Part shown: positions 15,395 through 22,707 of the stretch, piece by piece | Numbering within the stretch: position 1 is the first letter of the stretch | How the letters are laid out: every line of letters begins with the position of its first letter | Source: a virus | Strand: one strand, 5' to 3' | IMG/VR virus record: IMGVR_UViG_3300044729_003129 | Coordinates: 1 to 64,000 of that record | DNA: 64,000 nucleotides | The notes under the pieces: generated by a model | What the model saw: only the letters and a program-made list of their open reading frames with translations | Told to the model about the DNA's origin: nothing | Database searches by the model: none | Translations under genes and position numbers: made by a program

Positions 15395-15838
15395 TTAGTT
15401 TAGTTCATCAATTTCTAATTTTTGATCGAAGGTTTTAAAATAGTATTTGTTGTCGCTGTGTTGCTTTGCAATCTCATAGACCTTTTCAGCAGACGTCTTT
15501 GGATTTGCGATGTGTGTTACGTCTTGACTATAGACATTAAAATAACTTTCACCATTCTCCTTTTCAATTGTGTAGAATGTAGTTTTGGTAATCCATCCTT
15601 TGTTCGACTGCTTGAAAATCATAATAGCAATTGTGTCAGCGTCTTCTTGAGCTGCAGAAAATCCACCATTTTTACCAAATACATGATTGTTTTTTGATTT
15701 TAACATCTCTGCACCCTTAGAAGCTTTAAGTTCTTTAAGGGCAGACGCATGCGATGCATCTTCTGTTAATGTTGTGCCGCTGAGTATATTTGCTGCAGCT
15801 GCATACAACGGATCTTGGTTGTAATGAAAATTATTCAT
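15395..15838 (-). CDS. putative internal protein with shared N-terminal helix
   Basis: 147 aa. N-terminus MNNFHYNQDPLYAAAANILS ... TLTE|D is nearly identical to that of the 818-residue protein, so the two arose by duplication of the leader. The rest is a basic alpha/beta domain without recognised homology. A late-promoter variant (AATAAATA) precedes it. Confidence 0.65.
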   Translation of the reverse strand: MNNFHYNQDPLYAAAANILSGTTLTEDASHASALKELKASKGAEMLKSKNNHVFGKNGGFSAAQEDADTIAIMIFKQSNKGWITKTTFYTIEKENGESYFNVYSQDVTHIANPKTSAEKVYEIAKQHSDNKYYFKTFDQKLEIDELN

Positions 15839-15847
15839 ATGTCTTAT

Positions 15848-16354
15848 TTATTCTGCTTCCTTTGTGCTTTCAATATAGTCGCGAGCACTGACAACATATT
15901 CTTCAGCTTTTACTAGATTTGCTTGAACGTGCTCTGGTAAATTTTCGTCGTCGCTTAGCATGTCATGCAATCCTTTTGCGTTGCGAATGATTGTGCGAAG
16001 TGCGGTCTTTGCCATGCTGCCCTCAGCATCATACTCGCCTGCGTCTTGTTCGGCAGCTTCCTTTACGTTTCCATACTGATATGAAACAGGAACACTTTCT
16101 CCATCTTTAAAAGTTTTTGCAGAAGCCTTTATAGAATTTAATGCAGTTATAAGTGAGTTGATCTTTTTTGGATCAAAGTCATCGCCGCGTTTTATTGAAT
16201 CAACAAATTGTTGAAATGATTTGCCTAGCGTGTATAATTCATTGTTGATGACGTGTCCAGGCAAACGCATAAAAGACTCTTGCAAGTCTTCAGATTTGCC
16301 TTGAAGGATTCGAGTTGCTGCTTCTACAAGTGTGTCTTTATGCATATCTTTCAT
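15848..16354 (-). CDS. putative internal protein with shared N-terminal helix
   Basis: 168 aa. N-terminus MKDMHKDTLVEAATRILQGK...DLQE|S has the same helix-then-LxE layout. The body is helical; a second possible site is NVKE|A. Overlaps 16338-16907 by 17 nt. Confidence 0.65.
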   Translation of the reverse strand: MKDMHKDTLVEAATRILQGKSEDLQESFMRLPGHVINNELYTLGKSFQQFVDSIKRGDDFDPKKINSLITALNSIKASAKTFKDGESVPVSYQYGNVKEAAEQDAGEYDAEGSMAKTALRTIIRNAKGLHDMLSDDENLPEHVQANLVKAEEYVVSARDYIESTKEAE

Positions 16355-16907
16355 TTCTATTTTTCCAAATTTGAGCTGCCTTATAGATTAGTGCAGAGAT
16401 GTTGCTTGATTCTTTATAACCAGAACTTTCGCCTTCTTCGAAAAAGCTATCAAGCGCAAATAAGAAATCTTCCATTTCATCTTCATCCAGATTGCGCACT
16501 GCTCCCATTGCCTTTTTAGCAAGTGGAAATTTAGCGGTGTAATATTCCTGTAGTGTCTCACCTTTATCTTCAACACTTTCATTATAACCATACTTTTCAC
16601 CAGTCTTTAATCCGCTTGCTGCTCTTGCTGCGTCATAGAGGTGATCACTTATTTTTTTAATGACGCCTCTTGGATTGCCTTTGTGATCACGTGATGATGC
16701 ATATTTTGTCATCTCGTCCATATGATCTGCAAATGCAAGTAAAAATTCTTGCATTTGACTTCTATTTAAATTGTCAATTTCTGCTAATAGGCGTTTTATA
16801 ATTGCGCTCTGTGCTTCTTGAAGACATTCGTCATGAGTCTTGCCCTCCAGAATCGTTGCTGCAGCACTCACGAGAGAGTCATTTTTATAGTTGTCAAAGG
16901 GTTGCAT
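16338..16907 (-). CDS. putative internal protein with shared N-terminal helix
   Basis: 189 aa. N-terminus MQPFDNYKNDSLVSAAATIL...CLQE|A; the body has two similar helical repeats (MQEFLLAFADHMDEM and MEDFLFALDSFFEE), so it may be an internal duplication. ETLQE|Y in the linker between them is a further candidate site. A late promoter sits 7 nt before ATG. Confidence 0.65.
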   Translation of the reverse strand: MQPFDNYKNDSLVSAAATILEGKTHDECLQEAQSAIIKRLLAEIDNLNRSQMQEFLLAFADHMDEMTKYASSRDHKGNPRGVIKKISDHLYDAARAASGLKTGEKYGYNESVEDKGETLQEYYTAKFPLAKKAMGAVRNLDEDEMEDFLFALDSFFEEGESSGYKESSNISALIYKAAQIWKNRNERYA

Positions 16908-16914
16908 ATAAGAC

Positions 16915-16952
16915 TATTTATACAATTTCATAATTCGAAAAAAGTATAAATA
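16915..16952. promoter_or_regulatory. divergent pair of late promoters
   Basis: TATAAATA on the minus strand at 16915-16922 (for 16907) and on the plus strand at 16945-16952 (for 16962), back to back. Confidence 0.75.
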
Positions 16953-16961
16953 AGATAGATT

Positions 16962-17420
16962 ATGAATAATTTCACATCATACAAAGAAGACCCATTGGTT
17001 TCTGCCGCTGCACATGTGTTGTCTCAAGAACAATTAAGCGAAGGCATCGTATCCTTTCCAAGCTATCGTGCCAAAGGTAAAGGCATCTATATTGGAAAAG
17101 ATTTAATCAGTAAAGATGATCTTGGATCATCTGTCGATACTATCAACAGACAAGTAGACAAGTTTCCACTCTTTGGAAAATATCTTGAAGTTCATTCAGG
17201 ATCTGACAGCATTCGTGGGGAGTGCGTTGGATATGCTCACATTCATGGCGCACCGATGCTTCTCATTCGTGACAGCAACTATAAAGAAGTATGGATCGAT
17301 GCAGACAAGGCTCAACGTGAGATCTATGCATTTACTCCAGCTAAAAAGGATGTCACCACAACTGGCACTGGATCAAGCGACAATCCAATGCTCTACAGCT
17401 TTGGCAAGACAAACTATTAA
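16962..17420 (+). CDS. putative internal protein with shared N-terminal helix
   Basis: 152 aa on the plus strand. N-terminus MNNFTSYKEDPLVSAAAHVL...QLSE|G matches the minus-strand group, so this copy was inverted or moved. The body is beta-rich (GKYLEVHSGSDSIRGECVGY). Own late promoter 9 nt upstream. Confidence 0.7.
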   Translation: MNNFTSYKEDPLVSAAAHVLSQEQLSEGIVSFPSYRAKGKGIYIGKDLISKDDLGSSVDTINRQVDKFPLFGKYLEVHSGSDSIRGECVGYAHIHGAPMLLIRDSNYKEVWIDADKAQREIYAFTPAKKDVTTTGTGSSDNPMLYSFGKTNY

Positions 17421-17423
17421 GGT

Positions 17424-17447
17424 TGGTGGGCAAGGAGGGACTCGACG
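17424..17447 (-). pseudogene. 3' remnant of a tRNA
   Basis: Minus strand TCGAGTCCCTC-CTTGCCC-A-CCA: the end of a T-arm, an acceptor strand and CCA. The acceptor CTTGCCC pairs perfectly with the orphan 5' half GGGCAAG at 18281-18316, so these are the two ends of one tRNA split by the endonuclease and tRNA-Leu. Confidence 0.65.
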
Positions 17448-17527
17448 TCGGGAGTCTGGGATTCGAACCCAGAAAAACCTACGGTCTAAACGTAGTAGCT
17501 GTACCAATTTGCATTTGTCAACTCCCG
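17448..17527 (-). tRNA. tRNA-Leu(TAG)
   Basis: Acceptor CGGGAGT/ACTCCCG, anticodon arm CTACG-TTTAGAC-CGTAG (anticodon TAG), T-arm CTGGG-TTCGAAT-CCCAG. The variable loop is short and the D-arm atypical for tRNA-Leu. No CCA encoded. Its first 10 nt are also the last codons of the upstream endonuclease. Confidence 0.8.
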
Positions 17528-18267
17528 ATAGCAATTTTTAGATCTTCACATTCAAACAAAGATATTTCACCTGAAATAAATCGAGTGTAATTATATAATT
17601 GTTTTTCGTTCCTAATCAAATAAATTTTAATGTTAGGATGATCAGCATACACTAATTTATATTTTTTAATATCATTATCTGATAACCATCCTTTTACTTC
17701 AACGAAAACATCTTTTTTAATACAAAAATCAGGAGTGTATCTTCTATGATTATCATATTTTAATTGTATTCTAGTTACACTATATCCCAACTCTAATAAT
17801 TTTTCTCCAACATTATATTCCCATTCTCCTTGAACTTTTATACCATTTGTTATTTTTTTCCATTCTATATGTGGCGAGTTTTCTAAAAATTTAATTCTGG
17901 CTTCTGATAATTTATTTTTTGTTTCTTGAGTATGTCCAGAAAGAGCTGAACCAAATTTTTTACCAATAAATTGCGGTCTAGCAACCCTATTATCAATTTC
18001 TTTAGTCAGTCCTTTACTCCATGCGCATTTATCTTTTGATTCATTAGACATATTTGCCCAAATTTTTTTCGCATTCCTTCCATTTTCATAGCATTTAAAC
18101 AATCCTTTGCTATTTTTTTCTTTTTGTATTGGACATGAATTGACAGATGCACTACATAATAAAACACCACCGGGGCTTTTAAATTTTGCAATATTACCAC
18201 AACCCACAGAACACAAACAATCAGTTTCTATTGGTAATGATTTCCGATATGGTCTTCGTTTTTTCAT
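17518..18267 (-). CDS. homing endonuclease, Vsr/PD-(D/E)XK-like with NUMOD3
   Basis: 249 aa from MKKRRPYRK; the ATG is 5 nt after a late promoter. Cys-rich N-terminal segment, NUMOD3-type DNA-binding repeat SGHTQETKNKLSEARIKFLE, then a nuclease domain with YTPDFCIKKDVFVEVKGW (PD...ExK). Vsr-like nucleases with NUMOD modules form a phage homing endonuclease family. The upstream side holds a cut tRNA 5' half; its TGA stop lies inside tRNA-Leu. Confidence 0.8.
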   Translation of the reverse strand: MKKRRPYRKSLPIETDCLCSVGCGNIAKFKSPGGVLLCSASVNSCPIQKEKNSKGLFKCYENGRNAKKIWANMSNESKDKCAWSKGLTKEIDNRVARPQFIGKKFGSALSGHTQETKNKLSEARIKFLENSPHIEWKKITNGIKVQGEWEYNVGEKLLELGYSVTRIQLKYDNHRRYTPDFCIKKDVFVEVKGWLSDNDIKKYKLVYADHPNIKIYLIRNEKQLYNYTRFISGEISLFECEDLKIAIGS

Positions 18268-18272
18268 AATTA

Positions 18273-18280
18273 TATTTATA
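18273..18280 (-). promoter_or_regulatory. late promoter of the endonuclease
   Basis: TATAAATA then TAATT then ATG: predicted +1 at the start codon. Confidence 0.75.
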
Positions 18281-18316
18281 TGAAAACCCGCGTGGCTACC
18301 ATTACACCACTTGCCC
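18281..18316 (-). pseudogene. 5' half of a tRNA (Gly/Glu-like)
   Basis: Minus strand GGGCAAG-TG-GTG...CAC-G-CGGGT-TTTC: acceptor, D-arm and 5' anticodon stem, cut in the anticodon loop where the late promoter starts. The D-arm TGGTGTAATGGTAGCCAC is typical of tRNA-Gly(TCC). Matching 3' end at 17424-17447. Confidence 0.7.
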
Positions 18317-18319
18317 AAA

Positions 18320-18357
18320 TAAAAAACGGAGCCAACATAGAGAAGGCTCCGTTTTTG
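18320..18357 (-). terminator. intrinsic terminator of the outer-membrane gene
   Basis: ACGGAGCC / GGCTCC GT stem followed by TTTTTTAT on the minus strand. Confidence 0.8.
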
Positions 18358-18375
18358 TTTTTATTCTATTATCTA

Positions 18376-19101
18376 TTAGAATGACTTCTTAAACTCAACC
18401 CCACCGAAGAAAAGATTCTTCATGTCTGAATGCACACCAACCGAGTCATCAAGACCAAGTGAGTATGAGACAAACGGAACAGCGGTCACACCTTGCACAA
18501 CTGGAATGTCAGTCGACACAGTGGTCTCAAAGTGAGTGCACTGTCCTTCTTGAGCGAGATAGCCAAGCTCAGCGCGAAAGTCAAGCATCAATGAAGATCC
18601 AAAGTCATCACTGTATGTTGCAGCAAGTTCGCTATAAGCATTGTTATCACCCACAATACTCATATACTGAGTAAGCGAAAGATCGATTGGACCAACTGCA
18701 CGTGATACAGTCAAACCAGCTTCTTGCGCTTGTCCTTCCTGTCCTGCATAGTCTTGCGAATACCAGGTATAGCTCAAAGATACGAGATAGTCAGCAATCT
18801 CTTTCGAGAAGATTGCAGACAGCTCAGTAGCTTCGTCCTTCCCAGTTGTTTCAGCGTTTGCATAGTCAGCGCTCAAAGCCAACGAAACGTCCGCAGGAAG
18901 TTCAGTTGTCGTTTTGACGATTGCATTTGCTTCATTTGCACCTAGATCAGCACCACGCCAGACCTTATCAGAAGAGTAGCCAGTTTCAAGCGTCACCGGC
19001 GTGAATGCTGAAGGAGCGTCTTCGATTGGGCCTGCATAGGCATAGTTAAGAGCAGCAAGTGCTACAATACCAATTTTAACGATTTGTGTTTGTTTTTTCA
19101 T
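18376..19101 (-). CDS. outer-membrane beta-barrel protein, exported
   Basis: 241 aa. Sec signal peptide (MKKQTQIVKIGIVALAALNY then AYA|GP). The mature part is alternating beta strands with polar turns and ends in Phe (EFKKSF), the C-terminal signature of BAM-assembled barrels. Composition and the early GYSSDKVWRGADLG segment fit the TIGR02001/TorF-like putative outer-membrane family of Gram-negative bacteria. Unusual for a lytic phage; may alter the host surface, for example superinfection exclusion, or aid uptake. A monocistronic unit with its own terminator inside the tRNA array. Confidence 0.75.
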   Translation of the reverse strand: MKKQTQIVKIGIVALAALNYAYAGPIEDAPSAFTPVTLETGYSSDKVWRGADLGANEANAIVKTTTELPADVSLALSADYANAETTGKDEATELSAIFSKEIADYLVSLSYTWYSQDYAGQEGQAQEAGLTVSRAVGPIDLSLTQYMSIVGDNNAYSELAATYSDDFGSSLMLDFRAELGYLAQEGQCTHFETTVSTDIPVVQGVTAVPFVSYSLGLDDSVGVHSDMKNLFFGGVEFKKSF

Positions 19102-19133
19102 ATTATATTATTTTTGTTTTTCAGGGGGAGAAG

Positions 19134-19214
19134 TGGTACCCGCTGTAGGATTTGAACCTACGATGATATCCTGAATGTAAATCAGGCGCCTTCGACCACT
19201 CGGCTCAAGCGGGC
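19134..19214 (-). tRNA. tRNA, anticodon reads TAC (Val?)
   Basis: Acceptor GCCCGCT/AGCGGGT, anticodon arm CCTGA-TTTACAT-TCAGG, T-arm GTAGG-TTCAAAT-CCTAC, CCA encoded. Loop gives TAC (Val), but the D-arm (GCC...GGC) and 8-nt variable loop look like a class II tRNA, so identity is uncertain. Its 5' end supplies the stop codon of the endonuclease. Confidence 0.7.
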
Positions 19215-19882
19215 AATTTTATCCATAACGGAAAATTTTTCGATTTAATTCTGTTTATTACTGCTGGATGTGTTAGATTATATTTTGCACATATATCTTT
19301 TAAACCTATAAAAATTTCGTTATTGATAGAATATCTATATGATACATTTATATAACTTTGCTCTTGTTTTAAAGTTTTACCAGATTTTAATCTTGGTTTT
19401 CTTCTAGAAGGCCTTTGTTTTGGCACCACCCATTTATTTTTTCCGAATATCCATCCTTCAAGAATACAATCATCTTTATTGATTTTTTTATTTTTCTGTA
19501 AAGCAATATTACATATCCAACGGGTTTTGTATTGAGAATTTCCACTGCCAACTTGATGTTTACTACTTATTTTAGAAACAAATTTTGCGCATTTATTACG
19601 AATAGTTTCATACATCCGCGAGTTTTTAATATATGGTATTCCTCGTTCTTCACATCTCATAGCCATCATATGGCATGCAAATGCAGTTTGTTGATTGTTA
19701 TGAATTTTATCTAAAAGCAAATGGGCAACCCAATGTTCTCTTCCAGTTAGAACTACCAAATTTGAAGGATCATTAGACCCTCCCATCGATCGCATAAGAA
19801 TGTGATGCCGCTCAGTATATCCTGGAGCAGGATTATTTTTACGAAAATTGATGAGATTACAATATATTTGTTGATAGTCCAC
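19205..19882 (-). CDS. HNH homing endonuclease
   Basis: 225 aa starting at GTG (MDYQQIYC...), chosen because it keeps the 5-nt spacing from TATAAATA seen in the other endonucleases; an ATG two codons earlier overlaps the promoter. HNH core HHILMRSMGGSNDPSNLVVL...HWVAH near the N-terminus; the C-terminal KDICAKYNLTHPAVINRI is a helix-turn-helix (NUMOD1-like). Last codons L-P-A-stop lie in the acceptor of the downstream tRNA. Confidence 0.8.
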   Translation of the reverse strand: MDYQQIYCNLINFRKNNPAPGYTERHHILMRSMGGSNDPSNLVVLTGREHWVAHLLLDKIHNNQQTAFACHMMAMRCEERGIPYIKNSRMYETIRNKCAKFVSKISSKHQVGSGNSQYKTRWICNIALQKNKKINKDDCILEGWIFGKNKWVVPKQRPSRRKPRLKSGKTLKQEQSYINVSYRYSINNEIFIGLKDICAKYNLTHPAVINRIKSKNFPLWIKLPA

Positions 19883-19887
19883 AAACA

Positions 19888-19895
19888 TATTTATA
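19888..19895 (-). promoter_or_regulatory. late promoter of the endonuclease
   Basis: TATAAATA, 5 nt before the GTG start. Confidence 0.7.
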
Positions 19896-19923
19896 AAATC
19901 TAACTTTTGAACTTATAATGTAT

Positions 19924-19963
19924 ACGGTGTAAAAGCACCGCTCTACCACTGAGCTAACTCCCC
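19924..19963 (-). pseudogene. 5' half of a tRNA (Val(TAC)-like)
   Basis: GGGGAGT-TA-GCTCAGTGGTAGAGC-G-GTGCT-TTTAC: acceptor, D-arm and start of an anticodon loop reading TAC, then the cloverleaf breaks. No matching 3' half with ACTCCCC was found downstream. Confidence 0.65.
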
Positions 19964-19983
19964 ATAAAAGTATCTATATGTGT

Positions 19984-20073
19984 TGGCGGAACGTGTAGGA
20001 TTCGAACCTACGGTAGAGTCACCCCTACGATTCTTTAGCAAAGAATTACTTTAGTCCTCTCAGTCAACGTTCC
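19984..20073 (-). tRNA. tRNA-Ser(GCT)
   Basis: Acceptor GGAACGT/ACGTTCC, anticodon arm ATTCT-TTGCTAA-AGAAT, long variable arm, T-arm GTAGG-TTCGAAT-CCTAC, discriminator G and CCA encoded. Confidence 0.9.
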
Positions 20074-20077
20074 AAAA

Positions 20078-20168
20078 TGGCGGGTAGAGTAGGATTCGAA
20101 CCCACGGAGGCGATTAAACCTCTCTCGATTTCAAGTCGAGCGCCTTAGACCAACTCAGCCATCTACCC
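20078..20168 (-). tRNA. tRNA-Ser(TGA)
   Basis: Acceptor GGGTAGA/TCTACCC, anticodon arm CTCGA-CTTGAAA-TCGAG, long variable arm, CCA encoded. Confidence 0.9.
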
Positions 20169-20174
20169 TAAAAT

Positions 20175-20972
20175 TTATAAGCCGTCAGACAGGTCATAGA
20201 TGCGATTCGAAACATCAACTGACTTGTCTTTCATAAGTGTTTTGGAAAGTGTGCTGTTGTATGACAGCAGCAGTGCAATCGCAAGTGGATCAAACACAGC
20301 AATGATTATGCATATAAAGGCCATTACGATTGTATCGAGCGGCAGATTAAACTGATCGGCAATAAACTTAAACGTTCCAATGTCTTTTGATGCCGACATC
20401 TTGAGTTTTAGCTCTTGTATTTGTGTGTCAAGCTCTCGCTTGCTGTCTTGCAGTTGAACTATTCTCTCGCGCTGTGCTTGCATTTCAGCCGCTGTTCTTT
20501 CAATGTCAGCATAGATTGGTCGTGCATTTGCCGCAGACATCTTTGGCAAGCGTTCTTCTTGTGAGCGCCGCGCAGCGTTTAGTGTCTCTATTCGTGAGTT
20601 GATTTGTGAGACTTCAGAGTCGATGCCGCTCTTGCGTTCTTGAAGAGACCCAACCTGGGAGTCGATGTTAGAAAATTGTATTGAGTTTACAGCATAGGCA
20701 GACGATAAATAACCAAAAATACCGAGTGAAGTTATACACATGAGTATGAGTGTAGCTGTGACGAGATAGCCTTTTAAGAGTGCTGATGTATGCGTCCAAT
20801 AGTGATGCAAATAGGTCGTCGCTACAAGTTTGCCAATCTCAAGTGCACTCGCCATGATGAGCACTGAAACATAGCTGCCACTAAAGAGTGTAGCAATGCC
20901 GAGTACTGAAAACCATGCGGCACATCCAGCTACAAGTAGGCTCGTAATGAATAGCAGTGCACGTAAAACCAT
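20175..20972 (-). CDS. polytopic membrane protein with coiled coil, conserved in T4-like phages
   Basis: 265 aa. Three transmembrane helices in residues 1-105, including SVLIMASALEIGKLVATTYL and LILMCITSLGIFGYLSSAYA, which I recognise from T4-like marine phages. A coiled coil spans about 110-200 and one more helix 215-240. Function unknown; possibly an envelope or superinfection protein. Late promoter 7 nt before ATG. Confidence 0.8.
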   Translation of the reverse strand: MVLRALLFITSLLVAGCAAWFSVLGIATLFSGSYVSVLIMASALEIGKLVATTYLHHYWTHTSALLKGYLVTATLILMCITSLGIFGYLSSAYAVNSIQFSNIDSQVGSLQERKSGIDSEVSQINSRIETLNAARRSQEERLPKMSAANARPIYADIERTAAEMQAQRERIVQLQDSKRELDTQIQELKLKMSASKDIGTFKFIADQFNLPLDTIVMAFICIIIAVFDPLAIALLLSYNSTLSKTLMKDKSVDVSNRIYDLSDGL

Positions 20973-20979
20973 GTCATAG

Positions 20980-20987
20980 TATTTATA
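20980..20987 (-). promoter_or_regulatory. late promoter
   Basis: TATAAATA, 7 nt before ATG 20972 and 1 nt after the CCA of tRNA-Met. Confidence 0.75.
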
Positions 20988-20988
20988 A

Positions 20989-21271
20989 TGGTGGGCCCGG
21001 CAGGATTCGAACCTGCGACCAATCGATTATGCTTACCACTATAGTTTTCACTACCTTTTCAGTTTGTGGTCTGGACTATCCCTTAATCTTCAGCATAACC
21101 TGTTAAGATTGAACTATTATAGTCTCTGCACGTCCCTCTTTCGAGGTTTCGCTCAGGATTGGCATCGGCATTACCCGTTAAGCGTTCCCTGAATTTAAGT
21201 TCTGCTAACTTACTATTTCTAATAAGAAGACCCTATCGAGTCGACTGCTCTTACCGCTGAGCTACAAGCCC
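20989..21271 (-). tRNA. tRNA-Met(CAT) interrupted by a group I intron
   Basis: 5' exon 21271-21239 (GGGCTTG, D-arm GCTC...GAGC, anticodon 5' stem GTCGA then CT), 3' exon 21031-20989 (CATAA-TCGAT, T-arm GCAGG-TTCGAAT-CCTGC, CGGGCCC-A-CCA). Joining gives anticodon loop CTCATAA and a complete elongator-type tRNA-Met with seven acceptor pairs. Confidence 0.9.
21032..21238 (-). other. group I intron in tRNA-Met anticodon loop
   Basis: 207 nt, no ORF. Minus strand shows P-like AATTCAGGGAACGC, Q-like AATCCTGAGC (P4 pairing TCAGG/CCTGA), R-like GTGCAGAGACTATA and S-like AAGGGATAGTCC (P7 pairing). The upstream exon ends in T and the intron ends in G, as group I splicing requires. Insertion after position 33. 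Size similar to small bacterial tRNA introns. Confidence 0.88.
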
Positions 21272-21277
21272 CTTTCA

Positions 21278-21463
21278 TTATAAAACTGGTCCGTTTTCTT
21301 TTTGTTCGTGATCTATGTATTGCCCAATATGTTGATGAACATTCAGCGATCGACGAAATGATTCATGCTCAAGTTTGGCTATTCGCTCTCTAAGTTCATT
21401 CATCTCAGAGAGTAGCGCTTCTACTTCGGCGTCAATCAAACTTTTAATATGTTCTGTATTCAT
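21278..21463 (-). CDS. small coiled-coil protein
   Basis: 61 aa. MNTEHIKSLIDAEVEALLSE then a heptad helix; polar tail DHEQKENGPVL. Lies between two tRNAs; unknown function. Confidence 0.5.
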   Translation of the reverse strand: MNTEHIKSLIDAEVEALLSEMNELRERIAKLEHESFRRSLNVHQHIGQYIDHEQKENGPVL

Positions 21464-21476
21464 AATCTTTTAAAGA

Positions 21477-21561
21477 TGGTAGCTATGGTCGGACTCGAAC
21501 CGACAAGCCATAAGGCAACGAATTTTAAGTTCGCAATGTTTACCAATTTCATCACACAGCC
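21477..21561 (-). tRNA. tRNA-Leu(TAA)
   Basis: Acceptor GGCTGTG/CATAGCT, anticodon arm GCGAA-CTTAAAA-TTCGT, variable arm TGCCTTATGGCT, T-arm GTCGG-TTCGAGT-CCGAC, CCA encoded. Confidence 0.88.
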
Positions 21562-21656
21562 ATTAGAAAATTTAGAGGTTGTCGACGAGATAATTGTTCG
21601 ACTTTAGGGACCTCATGCTCCTGTAAGCGATACCACCACAGTACCGAAATTTTATT
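21562..21656 (-). other. structured spacer, unassigned
   Basis: Nested hairpin on the minus strand: GAGGT...ACCTC enclosing GTCGA...TCGAC, preceded by TGTGGTGGTATCGC, which looks like a D-arm. No canonical T-loop. Could be a degenerate tRNA or another small RNA. Confidence 0.35.
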
Positions 21657-21733
21657 TGGTGAGAACGAAGGGATTCGAACCCCTGACCTAGGGAGTAGAA
21701 ATCCCTTGCTCTAATCCACTGAGCTACGTTCCC
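21657..21733 (-). tRNA. tRNA-Arg(TCT)
   Basis: Acceptor GGGAACG/CGTTCTC, anticodon arm AGGGA-TTTCTAC-TCCCT, T-arm AGGGG-TTCGAAT-CCCTT, CCA encoded. Confidence 0.9.
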
Positions 21734-21744
21734 GCTTTTCATAT

Positions 21745-21942
21745 TTAATTGAAATCATATGTGTCGACAATCATGTCATGTTGCTTAAGAAGACGAACCG
21801 CGTTGTCACGTTTGTGTTTGCTGTTCCAGAAAAGCTCAAGTTCTGCAGCATCAACATCATAATAGGTATGAATGTCGCTTAATGCCATTGCTTCCATATA
21901 GCAATCAGAAGTATGAAATACAATTGAATATCTAGTTTTCAT
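21745..21942 (-). CDS. hypothetical protein, paralog family B
   Basis: 65 aa. AELELFWNSKHKRDNAVRLLKQHDMIVDTYDF matches the C-terminal half of 22708-22926 (LEMLWNQEWYRNHAVHELSK...VDTYEL). Function unknown. Confidence 0.65.
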   Translation of the reverse strand: MKTRYSIVFHTSDCYMEAMALSDIHTYYDVDAAELELFWNSKHKRDNAVRLLKQHDMIVDTYDFN

Positions 21943-21948
21943 GTTGTC

Positions 21949-22224
21949 TTAGTCGATGAGTGAATACCATTGGTTTTCAGTGTCACAAAAGAAAATATAA
22001 CTGAAAATATAACTTGAACCTTCATGATGCTTCTCTTTATAAGAAAGTTCTTCATATCGCATAAAGTGTTCAAACTCAACTGGAGACATGGTCGAAAAGA
22101 CACCCGATTCAAACTCAATCTCTACCAAGTCCTTTAAAAAGGAGATTTGCTTGATTGTCTCCTCATTTTGATAGCCGTGAGAGCCATGCCTTACTTTCTT
22201 GCCAATTGATTCAGTGATAGTCAT
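21949..22224 (-). CDS. hypothetical protein
   Basis: 91 aa, beta-rich start MTITESIGKKVRHGSHGYQN; not recognised. CA-rich leader (AAACACCACCACATC). Confidence 0.6.
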   Translation of the reverse strand: MTITESIGKKVRHGSHGYQNEETIKQISFLKDLVEIEFESGVFSTMSPVEFEHFMRYEELSYKEKHHEGSSYIFSYIFFCDTENQWYSLID

Positions 22225-22264
22225 ATAAAGATGTGGTGGTGTTTATTAGTGCTCAACTAATGTG

Positions 22265-22453
22265 TTAAGCTTTGAGGCGCCGCGTAGAGGTAATCTTTTC
22301 AGTAATGTATAGAGCAGGGGATCTCTTTGCGACCTTCTTCTCTTCGTAGAATTCCTCTGCATCACTCTGCTTGCTGAACACAACTGTCTTCCGCTTTGCT
22401 TGCGTTGGAGAATTCCAAGTGACAGTAAACTTTTGATCGATGTCTTGTTTCAT
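22265..22453 (-). CDS. hypothetical protein
   Basis: 62 aa, basic, with KFTVTWNSPTQAKRKTVVFS; not recognised. CA-rich leader without Shine-Dalgarno motif. Confidence 0.6.
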   Translation of the reverse strand: MKQDIDQKFTVTWNSPTQAKRKTVVFSKQSDAEEFYEEKKVAKRSPALYITEKITSTRRLKA

Positions 22454-22477
22454 ATTGTGTTGGAGTTTCTCAAAAGA

Positions 22478-22690
22478 TCAGACTTCAGCATTGACCTCAC
22501 ATTCATTTATAACATAATCATCATACGCAGTATTTTCATAACGATTGTTGACACGATCAGCATCAACCTTAGCCTTATAGGCATCTAATGCGCAATTTGC
22601 TTTTTTAAGTGAGCTATAGGCTCCTAATACGACGTCGCCTTCATAGTCTATGCGTCCTAATAAGAGAAATATTGAAGATTTGTTTTTCAT
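22478..22690 (-). CDS. hypothetical protein
   Basis: 70 aa, LGRIDYEGDVVLGAYSSLKK; not recognised. Leader TAAGCAACACCAACCACAAT. Confidence 0.6.
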   Translation of the reverse strand: MKNKSSIFLLLGRIDYEGDVVLGAYSSLKKANCALDAYKAKVDADRVNNRYENTAYDDYVINECEVNAEV

Positions 22691-22707
22691 ATTGTGGTTG
22701 GTGTTGC

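Noticed and set aside
20989-21271. Interpretation of the tRNA insert as two adjacent tRNAs
   Set aside because: Neither half has its own complete cloverleaf; joining at T|C gives a perfect tRNA-Met and the insert has a group I core.
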